DNA of 64,000 nucleotides. Origin: Rhynchopus sp. YZ270_cl-10. Taxonomy: Eukaryota > Euglenozoa > Diplonemea > Diplonemida > Diplonemidae. Under the pieces are notes generated by a model. It was not told the origin of the DNA, did not search any database, and was given only the letters and a program-made list of their open reading frames with translations. The translations under genes were made by a program, and so were the position numbers. Numbering within the stretch: position 1 is the first letter of the stretch; every line of letters starts with the position of its first letter. Of the stretch, positions 29,167 to 38,102 are shown one piece after another. The stretch lies in the NCBI GenBank assembly GCA_964035575.1, contig OZ037842.1, positions 1,426,001-1,490,000 on the forward strand, written 5' to 3'.

Positions 29167-29197
29167 GATGACTAAGCAAATATTCTTAGGTTCATCT
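29167..29197 (+). repeat. Hairpin family A copy
   Basis: gatgactaagc, loop aaatatt, cttaggttcatc; the loop differs fully while the stem is kept. Confidence 0.55.
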
Positions 29198-29336
29198 TCC
29201 AAACTTTTTTCTTCCTCCCAGAGGCATGTTGTCCCGTCTCTGAGTTATTGTGTGCTGTATGGACACAACCACATCTCTAATTTTCTGAAAGAATTCTCTA
29301 TATAAATATCAAGGTCCTCCCACCCCTTTAGAGCAG

Positions 29337-29450
29337 AGTGTATCACTCCGTGGGTTCGATATATAAAAAAAAAAAACTCCCCCTGACTGGAGCAGTACCT
29401 GCCGTACTAACAAAAGGCGGTTTTTTGCGCTACCAACGTCTCGCTTAAGA
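29337..29450 (+). repeat. Hairpin family B, interrupted copy
   Basis: ATCACTCCGTGGGTTCGATA is followed by an A-run instead of the closing arm; later CAGTACCTGCC and GGCGGTTTTTTGCGC match part 2. Confidence 0.4.
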
Positions 29451-30271
29451 GATGTGGGTGATGTGATATGTTTCTTTCCCTGCATTGATTGGCCATAACC
29501 GGGGGGCCGATATTCACCCGACCTTACTCGAGAGGCAGATATCCCGTGTCTTAACCTTCAATACAAAGCAAACGGGGTGACCACATCATCCCGAGCAACC
29601 GTCTTTGTGTACTGCCGAGGGGGTGGTTTACTTCAGACCTTTCAATGGTGTGTATGAACTCAGTGTAGATCGCATGGCAACTACAAACGCGCACTTTAAA
29701 AAAAAAGCGCGAAAAAAAAAACCTCCTATTTTATAGAGTGATTTTTTTCAACCTGGATCCGCAAAAGGAGGCGCGAGAGTCCTCACTTTGTCCGCCTTCG
29801 TCTTCACCCCCCTTTTTTTTCGTGAGATATATCCCAACTTGCGTAAGGCAGACTCCTTCTTCTACAGGAGTTCTTGTCAAATCAACGCCAAAACTGCTAT
29901 TATTATTTTATCCCTGCACCAAGACACTACACGCAAAAACTCTCGCGGCTTCAGAAAAAAAACAGTGAAGATTGCACAACTGTGGCAACACAACCGAGGC
30001 AACTACACTAGTTCAACAATTTATCAAAAAAAAAAAGTCGTATTTTTTGTGTCCCGTCTCCTTGAGAAGGATCTGTAGTGCGTGAGTGGGCTGGTTCGGA
30101 GAGAAAATAAGTTTGCTGGTTGCAATCGGCGAACTGATTTTCTCTTTTATTATTATTTGTGTTTTGTGTGTTTATCAGAATGGTGACAGTCGGGAAAAAA
30201 AAATAGCGTTCACCTATTAAAAATCTTATACCCCATGCGAAACAAAACGAAACAAAAAAAAAAATATTATA

Positions 30272-30305
30272 CAGTGGAGCACATCCTCGGATGTCAACCA
30301 AGTTT
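30272..30305 (+). repeat. Dispersed repeat H, copy 1
   Basis: GTGGAGCACATCCTCGGATG then TCAACCAAGTTT. Copies are also at 44777-44818 and 63729-63775, all on +. ACATCC(TC)GGATGT is a tiny hairpin. Confidence 0.5.
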
Positions 30306-30537
30306 CCAAAAGGAAGAAAAAAAGAAGAAGAAAAAAACGAAAATGACATACCATATTATTACACAATGATGTTGCAATGTCCGTATTGGCAGCGTGTGTT
30401 TTTTTTCTCTCTTCAAAAAAGACTCAATTCAAATATCAACTCTAAAACCTACCTACCAACTTGAAACTGACCAAATTGTAGAGTGTGTATGGTACGCGTT
30501 TGGGTGTGTTTGTTAATAGGGTCGTTTCTTTGTGTAT

Positions 30538-30590
30538 CCGCCGATGAACGGTGAGGTGCTTGCACTTTCAACTTCTCTCTTTTTTTTTAT
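30538..30590 (+). repeat. Hairpin family B, 3'-part variant
   Basis: CCGCCGATGAACGGTGAGG, then TGCTTGCACTTTCAACTTCT and T9. Confidence 0.5.
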
Positions 30591-30669
30591 CTTTTGAACT
30601 CGACGTGTTCAGAGGGGGGTGGAAAAAATACAAATTTGTGTTTGTTTTCCGGTTTGCACTGTTGAACAC

Positions 30670-30813
30670 CACGGCGGACTATGGAAAGGGACTACTAGTT
30701 GTGCTACTATACTAGTCCAATTGACTAGTGTTACACCAGTAATGCCACTAGCGTAGCACTACTCGTTGCGACCAGTAGTTGTGACTGATAGCTCCCCTGA
30801 CTGGTCCGCCGTG
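30670..30813. mobile_element. Terminal-inverted-repeat element, CACGGCGGAC ends
   Basis: 144 bp with CACGGCGGAC and GTCCGCCGTG ends; the interior is full of ACTAGT-type motifs. No target duplication was recognised, so the superfamily is open. Confidence 0.55.
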
Positions 30814-30978
30814 ACCGGATCATATATTCTCCTCCCCCAGGTTGTTTTGATTTTCGCACTTCAATTATAACTCAAATAACGGAGCTGATTTGCAATACGC
30901 AGTTTTTTTTTACAAAAAGAACAAATGAAAGGAACTGTTTCAAACAAAAAAACACACACAAATTTTTCACTGCATATG

Positions 30979-31060
30979 CTCTTCTGGGGTTCGATAACCC
31001 TCGCGGAGAAGCGTCTGCGAACGGTGAGGCGTTTGCACTTTCAACCCCCCCTTTTTTTTG
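30979..31060 (+). repeat. Hairpin family B with changed lower stem
   Basis: CTCTTCTGGGGTTCGATAAC ... GCGGAGAAGCG, then GTCTGCGAACGGTGAGGCG and TTTGCACTTTCAAC. The lower stem is CTTCT/AGAAG where other copies have ACTCC/GGAGT, a compensatory change. Confidence 0.62.
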
Positions 31061-31072
31061 TTGTTTTTACCT

Positions 31073-31337
31073 CAGGGCTTTTTCTAGGATTTCGGTTTAA
31101 AAAAATGGAATGTACTCTCCAACAAGAGCTTGGTCTTGCACCTCACGTTCCACTAGCCGTACAAAGTCAATAAGTCTTTCAGAAGCAGGGGATGCTGCAA
31201 CTGACACCAGGAATTCGTTGCTCAGAACCATACCCTCAATCTTGATAGCTTCAAGAACATCGAAGGACAAGGAGTTTCTCAAAAGGAGACATACCAAACA
31301 AAAGTTTTGCCACACCAATCCCCTAGAAAAACCCCTG
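31073..31337. mobile_element. hAT-like remnant with dimerisation-motif coding fragment
   Basis: Ends CAGGGCTTTTTCTAGG and CCTAGAAAAACCCCTG are imperfect inverted repeats. On the minus strand a 73-codon frame (31097-31318) reads VAASPASERLIDFVRLV, close to the C-terminal hAT 'SSxxSERxFS' dimerisation motif. The element is too short for a whole transposase and no 8-bp duplication is seen. Confidence 0.6.
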
Positions 31338-31694
31338 ACTCTGAGTCAGATATGCCCCCAAAAGAATAATAAAACCAGCGGCTCTAGAACAACTGGACAG
31401 ATTTGAAACGGTCCTCAGTGCAAAAGAGTGCCGGAACATCTTTCAAGAGGGGCTTTTCTACAGGATTTTTTTCTCTTTTTTTTGAGCAACAGCGGAGCTG
31501 TGGCGGGGAAGAAAAAAACACACAGCTCTTTTTTTTAGTGAAAGAAATACAGAGAGGGGAACAGGGAGAGATACATTCCGCCCCAAAAACAGAACATTTG
31601 CATGATGATCGGGGTCGTACATTGGCGTTTCCTTTTTTGACAGAGGCCTATTCCTTTTTCAAAGGGTTTTTTTGATGGAGAAGGTGACACTACG

Positions 31695-31762
31695 TGTTTG
31701 AAACCCCATGGAACGTCAGTGTCGGTCCCAGAGGCGTTTTGCACTATCAAATTTTTGCTTTC
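31695..31762 (+). repeat. Hairpin family B, degraded part 1
   Basis: Only GAAACCCCATGGAACGTCAG is left of part 1; part 2 (GGTCCCAGAGGCGTTTTGCA then CTATCAA) is intact. Confidence 0.5.
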
Positions 31763-31823
31763 TTTTTTTCTTTTTTTGTGGAACATTCAAAAAAGCAAGG
31801 GTACATTTTTCGCACCCTCTTTG

Positions 31824-31864
31824 CTTTCTTTTCGTTTCGTTCAGAAAAGAAAGTATATGAAATA
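31824..31864 (+). repeat. Repeat D hairpin copy
   Basis: CTTTCTTTTC pairs exactly with GAAAAGAAAG, followed at once by TATATGAAAT. Other D copies end at about 28832, 32583, 39275 and 62276. Confidence 0.52.
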
Positions 31865-31916
31865 ATTTTTTTGTGATGTTCTATCATCTTTCTACTTTCC
31901 TTTTTTCTAAAAAAAA

Positions 31917-31948
31917 GGTGACCAAGCACGAAAGGCTTGGGTTAATCT
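31917..31948 (+). repeat. Hairpin family A with compensatory change
   Basis: ggtgaccaagc, loop acgaaag, gcttgggttaatc: ccaagc/gcttgg replaces ctaagc/gcttag. Confidence 0.6.
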
Positions 31949-32419
31949 CATAAACTTTTTTCATGCTCTCAAATTTATTGAATGCATAAGTTGCAATACT
32001 TTTTTTTTTTTCTGAAAAAAAAAAGTCTCACTCACCTTGGTCTCTGTTTCACCCCTATTCCCTTTTTCTTTTTTCAAAATGGTTCCTTAGCACTACAGCA
32101 AAAAATGCAAAACAAAGTGAATGCACTATTTAATAAGAGTCTTCACCCTCTCTCTCTCCCCCTCAGGTATTCCTATCAACGTGTCTAACTCTAAAAAAAA
32201 GGGGGAGGGTTATCTCTTCGCTCGCGAAACAATGAAGGGAGGGAGAGTGTGAGACTAGCTCTAGCCCTGTTTAAAAAAAGGTGCTCGGACATCAACTTTT
32301 TCTTTTCTTTTTTTCCCCTTTGCTGCCGTAAGTCGGAGGTAGTCGGAGGTACGCACCCAATAATTTTCATCTTTTTCCCCCTCCGTTTTTTTGCAACAAC
32401 TAAAGATTGGATGTATCTA

Positions 32420-32522
32420 CCGTGTTCGTACAAAGTATCGGCCGTACTAATGTTCGAGTAATAATGTTCGACCTTTTCAGGATTTTTCTGGAAGTTCGAC
32501 CTTTTTCTTTGTACGAATACGG
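32420..32522. mobile_element. CCGTR-family MITE
   Basis: 103 bp with TA on both sides; ends CCGTGTTCGTACAAAG and CTTTGTACGAATACGG; interior ATGTTCGA motifs in place of ATGTTGG. Confidence 0.7.
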
Positions 32523-32568
32523 TATATAGAACGTCCCTGTACTTTCTCTTCTCTTCTTCTTTGATTTT

Positions 32569-32585
32569 GAAAGTATATGAAACCT
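32569..32585 (+). repeat. Repeat D copy
   Basis: GAAAGTATATGAAACC, with TACTTTC upstream at about 32540 able to pair with GAAAGTA. Confidence 0.45.
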
Positions 32586-32645
32586 ATGTTGTTTTGCTGG
32601 TAACAAGATGAGCGCAGTCGCAGACCTCCCCCCACTGGACCCCCC

Positions 32646-32809
32646 CACGACGTTGAAGTAAATGACCTTACTTGTGGTTTTACATGTAATTTTACTTGTC
32701 AAAATAGTTTACTTGTGGTACACGTGAAAACGTAAGCGTACAGCTTAAACACAAGTAAAAAAAAATGACATGTAAAACCACAAATAAAGTAATTTACTTC
32801 AACGTCGTG
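32646..32809. mobile_element. Terminal-inverted-repeat element, CACGACGTTGAAGTAA ends
   Basis: 164 bp; ends CACGACGTTGAAGTAAATGA and TTTACTTCAACGTCGTG, with arms continuing through TTACTTGTGGTTTTACATGT. Both flanks are C-runs, so the target duplication cannot be defined. Confidence 0.68.
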
Positions 32810-33034
32810 CCCCCAGCCCCTCTTTTCAGTTGTGAGAAAATCTTTCGCACATAGTTTGCGACGAATGTGGTGTGCATTTTTCTTTTTTTTCCTTTTTCTG
32901 TGGCTTTTTTCGATGGACGAAACTTGTTAGCTACACCCCAAAAACCCGTGATCGGGGAACATGCTTTCGACGTAAACTTTGGGCGTTGCCCTGATATGCT
33001 TCTACGGTTCTGTTCTTTTTGTTTGTTTGTTTGT

Positions 33035-33035
<1 letters not shown>

Positions 33036-33089
<54 letters not shown>
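33036..33089 (+). repeat. 54-base T homopolymer
   Basis: The longest uninterrupted T-run in the window; it stops 3 bases before the target duplication of the next hAT element. The length may be assembly-sensitive. Confidence 0.9.
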
Positions 33090-33090
<1 letters not shown>

Positions 33091-33099
33091 AAATTATTT

Positions 33100-33397
33100 C
33101 AGGCTCTCCGCTAGGATTTCCGATTTTGAAAAAGTTCTGTTGATGGTCCACGTTGGTGGGTATATGCTTGCGCCGCAGGCGCACGGTACGCAACTTTTTT
33201 TTTTTCCAACACCCGATTTTGACTTTTTTGGGACGTTTGAGCACTCACCTCTCCATATCTTCTTCTCCTGAGCTTTTTTGACAAGTAGCACGGGTCTAAA
33301 CCACTCAACAGAACTTTTTTTTTTTCCCTTTTTTTTCCCCATTTCCAAAAAGTTCTGTTGACAATCAACAGAACTTTGGTACCTAGCGGAGAGCCTG
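33100..33397. mobile_element. Non-autonomous hAT element with 8-bp target duplication
   Basis: 298 bp. Ends CAGGCTCTCCGCTAGG and CCTAGCGGAGAGCCTG; duplication AATTATTT at 33092-33099 and 33398-33405. Interior copies of AAAAAGTTCTGTTGA lie in opposite orientations. It shares a GC-rich motif (33166-33200) with the 46.1 kb hAT element. No coding capacity. Confidence 0.85.
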
Positions 33398-33465
33398 AAT
33401 TATTTATTGGGGGGAACATATCTGTGTGCCCGCTTGCAGTGTTCTTGTTTTCAACTCCACAGTGC

Positions 33466-33530
33466 AACACTCCGGGGGTTCGAAAACCTACGGAGTTTCA
33501 GTGTCTGTCTCAGAGGCGTTTTTTGATCCC
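33466..33530 (+). repeat. Hairpin family B copy
   Basis: ACACTCCGGGGGTTCGAAAA, then CCTACGGAGTTTCAGTGTCT and CAGAGGCG. The usual GCACT is lost. Confidence 0.55.
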
Positions 33531-33667
33531 TCCTCCTATGCTATCAATTCATTGAATGCATATGTTGAAATACTTTTGCACATCATCCACTTCACTTTTT
33601 TATATTACCGCTGATAGAGAAAACCCAAACCTTAAACCAAGAGATCTTTACAACCCCCTTTTTTTAC

Positions 33668-33750
33668 AACACTCCGGGGTTCGAAAACCCACGGAGTGTC
33701 AGAGTCCAAGAGGCGTTTGCACTATCAACTTCACCTTTTTTTTCTCTCAG
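33668..33750 (+). repeat. Hairpin family B, complete copy
   Basis: ACACTCCGGGGTTCGAAAAC, then CCACGGAGTGT, AGAGTCCAAGAGGCG and TTTGCACTATCAACTTCACC, with T8 at the end. It lies 200 bases after the previous copy. Confidence 0.62.
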
Positions 33751-34164
33751 TTCCGTCACTATGTTGAGTATTAGATATTGGGCATCTGGCCACCTTTTTT
33801 GGGCATTCACCCATCACAGTGGTACACCCTGGCACATGTAAACACACGGCACAATCAAACAACTCTTCAAGGGTATGGCTAAACCCTTGTAAGCATAGTC
33901 CATTAAGTACCCCCCCTCAGATCCTTACGTTCTTTTTCTAATTTCTTTGATGACACAGCAATACTTCATTACTGATCCCTTTCCCCCCCTTTTCAGACCC
34001 CCTACTTCCGTTTAGCTCTGTTCTGGTTTTGTTCTTCTTGAGAACTTTGAGAAGAAACCGCAAAGTATTTAACTTGGGTTTGTGTGCGAAGGTATGTGGC
34101 CCGTTGTCTTCACAAACCGGGATTGCGTTTTTTTTGGTTCTCTTTTTTATTTTATTTTTTTGAT

Positions 34165-34195
34165 GGTGACTAAAGAGCGAGGTTTAGGTTCATAT
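34165..34195 (+). repeat. Hairpin family A, weak copy
   Basis: ggtgactaaagagcgaggtt then taggttcatatt. Confidence 0.4.
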
Positions 34196-34240
34196 TTTAA
34201 CTTTTCTTTGTTCTTTTTCCCGGTTAGCAACTCCCTAGTG

Positions 34241-34325
34241 CAACACTGTGGGGTTCAATATCAATAACCCACGGAGCGTCAGTGCCTGCGTCCCAGAGGC
34301 GTTTGCACTATCAAATTCACCAAAG
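34241..34325 (+). repeat. Hairpin family B copy with extended loop
   Basis: CAACACTGTGGGGTTCAATA, an extra TCA, then ATAACCCACGGAGCGTCAG. Part 2 (TGCCTGCGTCCCAGAGGCG, TTTGCACTATCAAATTCACC) is intact. It is followed 165 bases later by repeat C. Confidence 0.55.
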
Positions 34326-34406
34326 ATGAGAGGAAGCGGGAGTAGAACATATCAGATGTTAACCACGAAATGGATGTAGGGACTGCATGGTTGGGTGTCC
34401 ACCCCG

Positions 34407-34446
34407 GTACACTGTCATGAGAGGGCTGTTGTATTTCAAGTTAACA
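34407..34446 (+). repeat. Dispersed repeat C copy
   Basis: GGTACACTGTCATGAGAGGG, then CTGTTGTATTTCAAGTTAAC. Confidence 0.55.
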
Positions 34447-35425
34447 CCTCATGAAATGAAGGAGAAACAAAGCATTTTGAACACGCGGTTCTGGGGATGA
34501 ACCGCGCTGCAGAGCCACTCCTCACCAAACAGGTCGAGTATCGGGGTATTTTAAAAAATATTTTTTAGACCAAGCGAGTCGTGGGTTGGATTCAATTATT
34601 GGCGCCAGTTGATAGAGCTAACGTAAATTGCAGTTGATTTGCAGTCAAATATCGTAAAATCCAAGCGTTGTAATGTTCTTTAGTGAAGTATTTTTAAGAC
34701 AACATCTGTCACCAACTTTTCTCTTTTATCTTACCCAAAAAGTTTATTCCGCATTTTTCTCTTGAAGGAGAAGAATGAAAATGGATGGGGGGGAGGGTTG
34801 CGCCATTTTTTTCTGCGGGAGGGAACAAATACCCCCCGTAGCTGTGTTTGCACTTAATAGGGGTATTAACCCCCCCAAGAATGTACTACGGATAAATAGA
34901 GGAGCATGGAAGGTGGGTCTTGTGTGGGGGGAAGAGAGCGGGTGATTTTTCTTTGTTTTCTCGCTCTCTTTTATCATAAATGTCCATTTTTTGCCCAACT
35001 TAAAGTCCTTTTGTTTTTCTTCTTTTTTGTTTTGTCCATCTCTTCCAGGTGATAGGTTGCGGTAGTGGTGGCTGTATTGTGATAATTTCCCATCATAATA
35101 CATAATACACATCACAATAGCTAGGGTGGGGGGAAGGGGGGGGATGTGAGTGAACTGAACAAAAAATAAAAAAACAGCAACAACAAAAACAAACAAAATA
35201 AGAATCCGGAAGCAAGACTCTCCAAGAACGAATTACGCATACTCTCTCTCTCCCTCTTTCTTTTCTCCCCAATCCAGCGCCACAGTTTCTGTCGTTCCTT
35301 CTGCTGTCTCTGCTGTTGACTCTGCTGCTGTTGAAGCGGCTGCTGTGTCTGCCCCATCAGCAACCCTACCCCCTTTTCCACCTCACTACACCATTTGACA
35401 GAATTGTACACAATAAAAAGTTAAA

Positions 35426-35866
35426 ATGGGGCGAACACTAACTCCATTTCACGTAGCCTTGACGGTGCGTGACATCGCAGAAGCGAGAGATTTTTATGGA
35501 GAAAAAATGGGGTTTCCTGAAGGGAGGAGTGCCGAGAAGTGGTGTGACTTTAGTATGTTCGGGCATCAGTTTGTGGTGCATTTGGATGAGAGTTTGGGGA
35601 AGGACGGATCGATCACGCAGATTCGCAATGCAGTGGACGGGCATGGTGTTCCGGTTCCGCACTGTGGTGTCGTGCTGGAAATGAAAGATTGGGAGGAGCT
35701 GGCAGACCGCATGCGTAAGGTCATTTCCGAATTCATCATCGAGCCATACGTCCGCTTCAAGGGGGAAAAGGGCGAGCAAGGTACCATGTTCTTCCGTGAC
35801 CCGTCAGGTAACGCTTTGGAGTTTAAAGGATTCAACGACATTGAAAAGGAGCTGTTTGAAAAGTAG
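35426..35866 (+). CDS. VOC-superfamily (glyoxalase/dioxygenase-like) protein
   Basis: 146 residues, intron-free; start in gttaaaATGggg, 25 bases after an acceptor-like TTTGACAG. The whole length fits one VOC protein of two beta-alpha-beta-beta-beta modules: PFHVALTVRDIAEARDFYGEKMGFPEGR opens module 1, CDFSMFGHQFVVHL follows, and the second module ends TMFFRDPSGNALEFKGF. The metal-site positions expected in the family have candidates in H9, H51-type FGHQ/VVH residues and the final Glu of NALEF. The pattern EGRS...W.DF..FGHQ.V.H is typical of bacterial homologues, so transfer from bacteria is possible, though not shown. Substrate unknown: lactoylglutathione, antibiotic or catechol are all used in the superfamily. 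Likely cytosolic; no targeting signal. Confidence 0.85.
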   Translation: MGRTLTPFHVALTVRDIAEARDFYGEKMGFPEGRSAEKWCDFSMFGHQFVVHLDESLGKDGSITQIRNAVDGHGVPVPHCGVVLEMKDWEELADRMRKVISEFIIEPYVRFKGEKGEQGTMFFRDPSGNALEFKGFNDIEKELFEK

Positions 35867-36389
35867 TCCTTTTTTGCCCTTTTTAAAAAAACGTGTGCGG
35901 ATTGAGACTTTGTGTCAATTGGATTGTACCGCGTCTTTCGGTCTCTAAAAAGCAAGCCAAAAAAAAATACGGAGTTTTTTGCAGGGTGTTTTGGCGTTGA
36001 GGATTGGTGTATGATTACACATATCTTCCCCCAATGCTTGCATCCGGGTGAATCATTTTCACTTTTTAACTTCTTTTTTGAGGTACACTGTCATGAGAGG
36101 GCTTTGTATTTCCCGTCTACATTTTATTTTGCCAAAGATAGACTATTGTGACCCATTCATCTTTTGAAGTTCTTTTTTTCATCTCCAGGACAAGATGTCT
36201 TCCCCCCACACTTGGGTTTTTGCATTCTGTGAACCAAAACGTTTTTCTTTTTTCCCTTCTCTTTTTCTAACTTTTCTTTGCAACAGTATACACCCCCCAA
36301 AATCATTTTCCCCTCAATTCCCTCAATTCCCACACAACAACCCTCCATGCTCAGCAACCACCCCCCCTCCCACCCCACTCCACTTCACA
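35867..36389. other. Intergenic region
   Basis: Repeat C (36082-36120), T-tracts, and TTTGCAACAG ending at 36286 as a possible acceptor, followed by a C/A-rich leader to cttcacaATG. Confidence 0.5.
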
Positions 36390-37535
36390 ATGATTCGCCG
36401 ATGTGCAAGCCAACTTTACTCCGCCCTGACTGTACATTCGGAGCACGCTCTGCAAAACGCAACCCAAATCGGCGCAGTCACGTTCCATGGTAACAAACTC
36501 CCTGGCCGCATGCATGACGACGACATCAGCGCCTTTATCACCGACAACCCTATGCCTGCTGTGTTCGAAGGGTGGAGAATTTCTCATGAGTGGGGCACTG
36601 CCTATGTTGATGCACAGTTCTCCACCATGGGATATACAGTGCATATTAAACGGTTTATGGATAATACACAAAATGCGTTTCGTGTGCGAACCCCGGAACA
36701 CAAAAAGCATCGTGATCTTGGTATTGACCATCAAAAACAACGATATCTTGAACCTCGTGGATCGGGTGAAGCTGGGTTTCTTGAAATCCAGATTGTTCCA
36801 GAAGGCAGACTCTCGGATTGGGCGCTCCGTATCAATTCGTGGATTGTCCAGGATGTTCTTATTCTCCGCGAACTTCACACTCTCGCGCCAGACTCCTCCT
36901 CCTCCTCCTCCTCCTCTTCCTCCTCAACCTTTCGATCGATCCCCCCTACTCGCTATGGCGGTCCATCTCTTACCGATTTCGACACAGTTTTCGCATTAAT
37001 CGGAGGGAATGGATATGGCTGGGACCCTTCCGCAGAGCCTTTAGAGGGATGGTATACACATCGAATTCAGACAGAGGGATTTGGAGATCCGGAAGATACG
37101 GTTGTGGCGATAGAAGGGGAGGAGGAGGAGGGGGAGGAGGGGGAGGAGGAGGCCGAATCAAACGAGGCTCGAGAGGCTGTGAAGAAGAGTACTGCAGAGG
37201 CGTTGAGAAGGTCGATATTTTCGAGGAGGACGCAGGGTGACATAATAGAAGAAAGACGGCAACGCCCAGTGTTACACGAAAGGCATCCACCGCAGCTCCG
37301 CCATAAAAGATCAACAGAAGTTTCTCATGAACCATTCGTCTCCGCTCCCCCTGCAGTTTCAGACGCAATCTACAACTTCCTCGACGCTCTAGGGATAAAT
37401 GATCCAAACGTCTCAAAGCTCACTGAAATAACCGATTACATCGAAGCCTTAGAATCATCAAGACAAATGCACGCAGTGATGGGTGTGCTCATGAGTGAAA
37501 CGGCGGAGAGAGAAGAGAGAGAAAATAGAGAATAA
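36390..37535 (+). CDS. Unrecognised acidic protein with poly-Ser and Glu-rich tracts
   Basis: 381 residues. The open frame extends upstream, but the ATG at 36390 follows the A/C-rich leader seen before other starts. The N-terminus MIRRCASQLYSALT is basic and amphipathic, so mitochondrial targeting is possible. Residues about 25-165 look like a folded domain (FHGNKLPGR, FEGWRISHEW, YVDAQFSTMGYTVHIKR, LEIQIVPEGRLSDWALRINSWIVQD). A Ser run of about 12 sits at 170-182 and an E/G-rich tract at 238-255; both are simple codon repeats (tcc and gag). The C-terminal ~50 residues form helices (YNFLDALGINDPNV, ITDYIEALESSRQM). No family recognised. No intron needed. Confidence 0.65.
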   Translation: MIRRCASQLYSALTVHSEHALQNATQIGAVTFHGNKLPGRMHDDDISAFITDNPMPAVFEGWRISHEWGTAYVDAQFSTMGYTVHIKRFMDNTQNAFRVRTPEHKKHRDLGIDHQKQRYLEPRGSGEAGFLEIQIVPEGRLSDWALRINSWIVQDVLILRELHTLAPDSSSSSSSSSSSTFRSIPPTRYGGPSLTDFDTVFALIGGNGYGWDPSAEPLEGWYTHRIQTEGFGDPEDTVVAIEGEEEEGEEGEEEAESNEAREAVKKSTAEALRRSIFSRRTQGDIIEERRQRPVLHERHPPQLRHKRSTEVSHEPFVSAPPAVSDAIYNFLDALGINDPNVSKLTEITDYIEALESSRQMHAVMGVLMSETAEREERENRE

Positions 37536-38102
37536 AATGGATATGAGTTGATGCTCAAAAAAAAAGAAGGTGAAAGAGATCTCAAAAAAATTGTCTGGAA
37601 AAGGACAGAATGTACACAAAAAAAACGAAAAAAAATTCTTCGGGCGACATTGAGTGCAGATCCTGTACGAGCAGGTGATTGTCGACACAACAAAAAAAGC
37701 GATACCCCTTTTTTTTACATTTCAGCAAAGATTGCGACGCCCTTTGCGAAGCCCTTTTCTCTGCAGTGCAGTGCGCCACAAGAAACGCGTCGTGCTCCTC
37801 CTGCAGCACACTGTGTTCTAAGCGGAAAAAAATCAGATGTTCCACACGATACTCAAATCATTATCAATAATGCAGAAATCAGCGCAGGTCGTTTGTTCAC
37901 TGCGGGGGTTTCCTGAACCTCGGAAACTTCCAACCTTAAAAGATGAATGACTCAAAGAGTGTATTCAGATTGCAAAAGAACACTACGACCTTTCGGTTCA
38001 CATTTTTTTTTTGTCTATTTTTTTCTTCTCCACGACCCTCCCCCTCCCTCCCTTCCTCTCCATTTCTCCCCCAATTTCACTATAGAATTAATAAAAGATA
38101 CA
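37536..38102. other. Intergenic region
   Basis: A-rich just after the stop. GAGCAGGTGATTGTCGACAC near 37668 matches GGTGATTGTCGACAAC near 12151, a minor dispersed repeat. A C/T tract ends in TTTCACTATAG at 38085, 17 bases before the next ATG. Confidence 0.45.

Larger units (their letters stand above)
24388..35425. other. 11-kb gene-free island of nested repeats
   Basis: No gene is supported on either strand. It holds the 1.19-kb foldback (24868-26054), TA-flanked MITEs, F repeats (26502-26593, 28069-28198), three hAT-type elements (26989-27854, 31073-31337, 33100-33397), a GGCGGAC-ended element (30670-30813) and a CACGACGTT-ended element (32646-32809). Many hairpin A and B copies lie from 26.7 to 34.3 kb. 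A 54-base T-run and dispersed repeats C, D and H are also present. From 34.45 to 35.4 kb I see only T-tracts, a partial palindromic-MITE relative near 35062-35125 and the leader of the next gene (acceptor-like TTTGACAG ending 35401). Confidence 0.7.

Noticed and set aside
29450-29640. Possible structured RNA or 5S-like gene
   Set aside because: GC-richer than its surroundings, but no 5S, U-RNA or tRNA signature could be matched.
34590-34680. tRNA-like stretch (GGCGCCAGTTGATAGAGC and a GGTTGGATTC-like box)
   Set aside because: The box-B-like part lies before the box-A-like part and no cloverleaf can be drawn.
35167-35411. Minus-strand ORF with Gln-rich start
   Set aside because: It is the complement of CTGCTGTTG-type pyrimidine-rich leader sequence upstream of the VOC gene.
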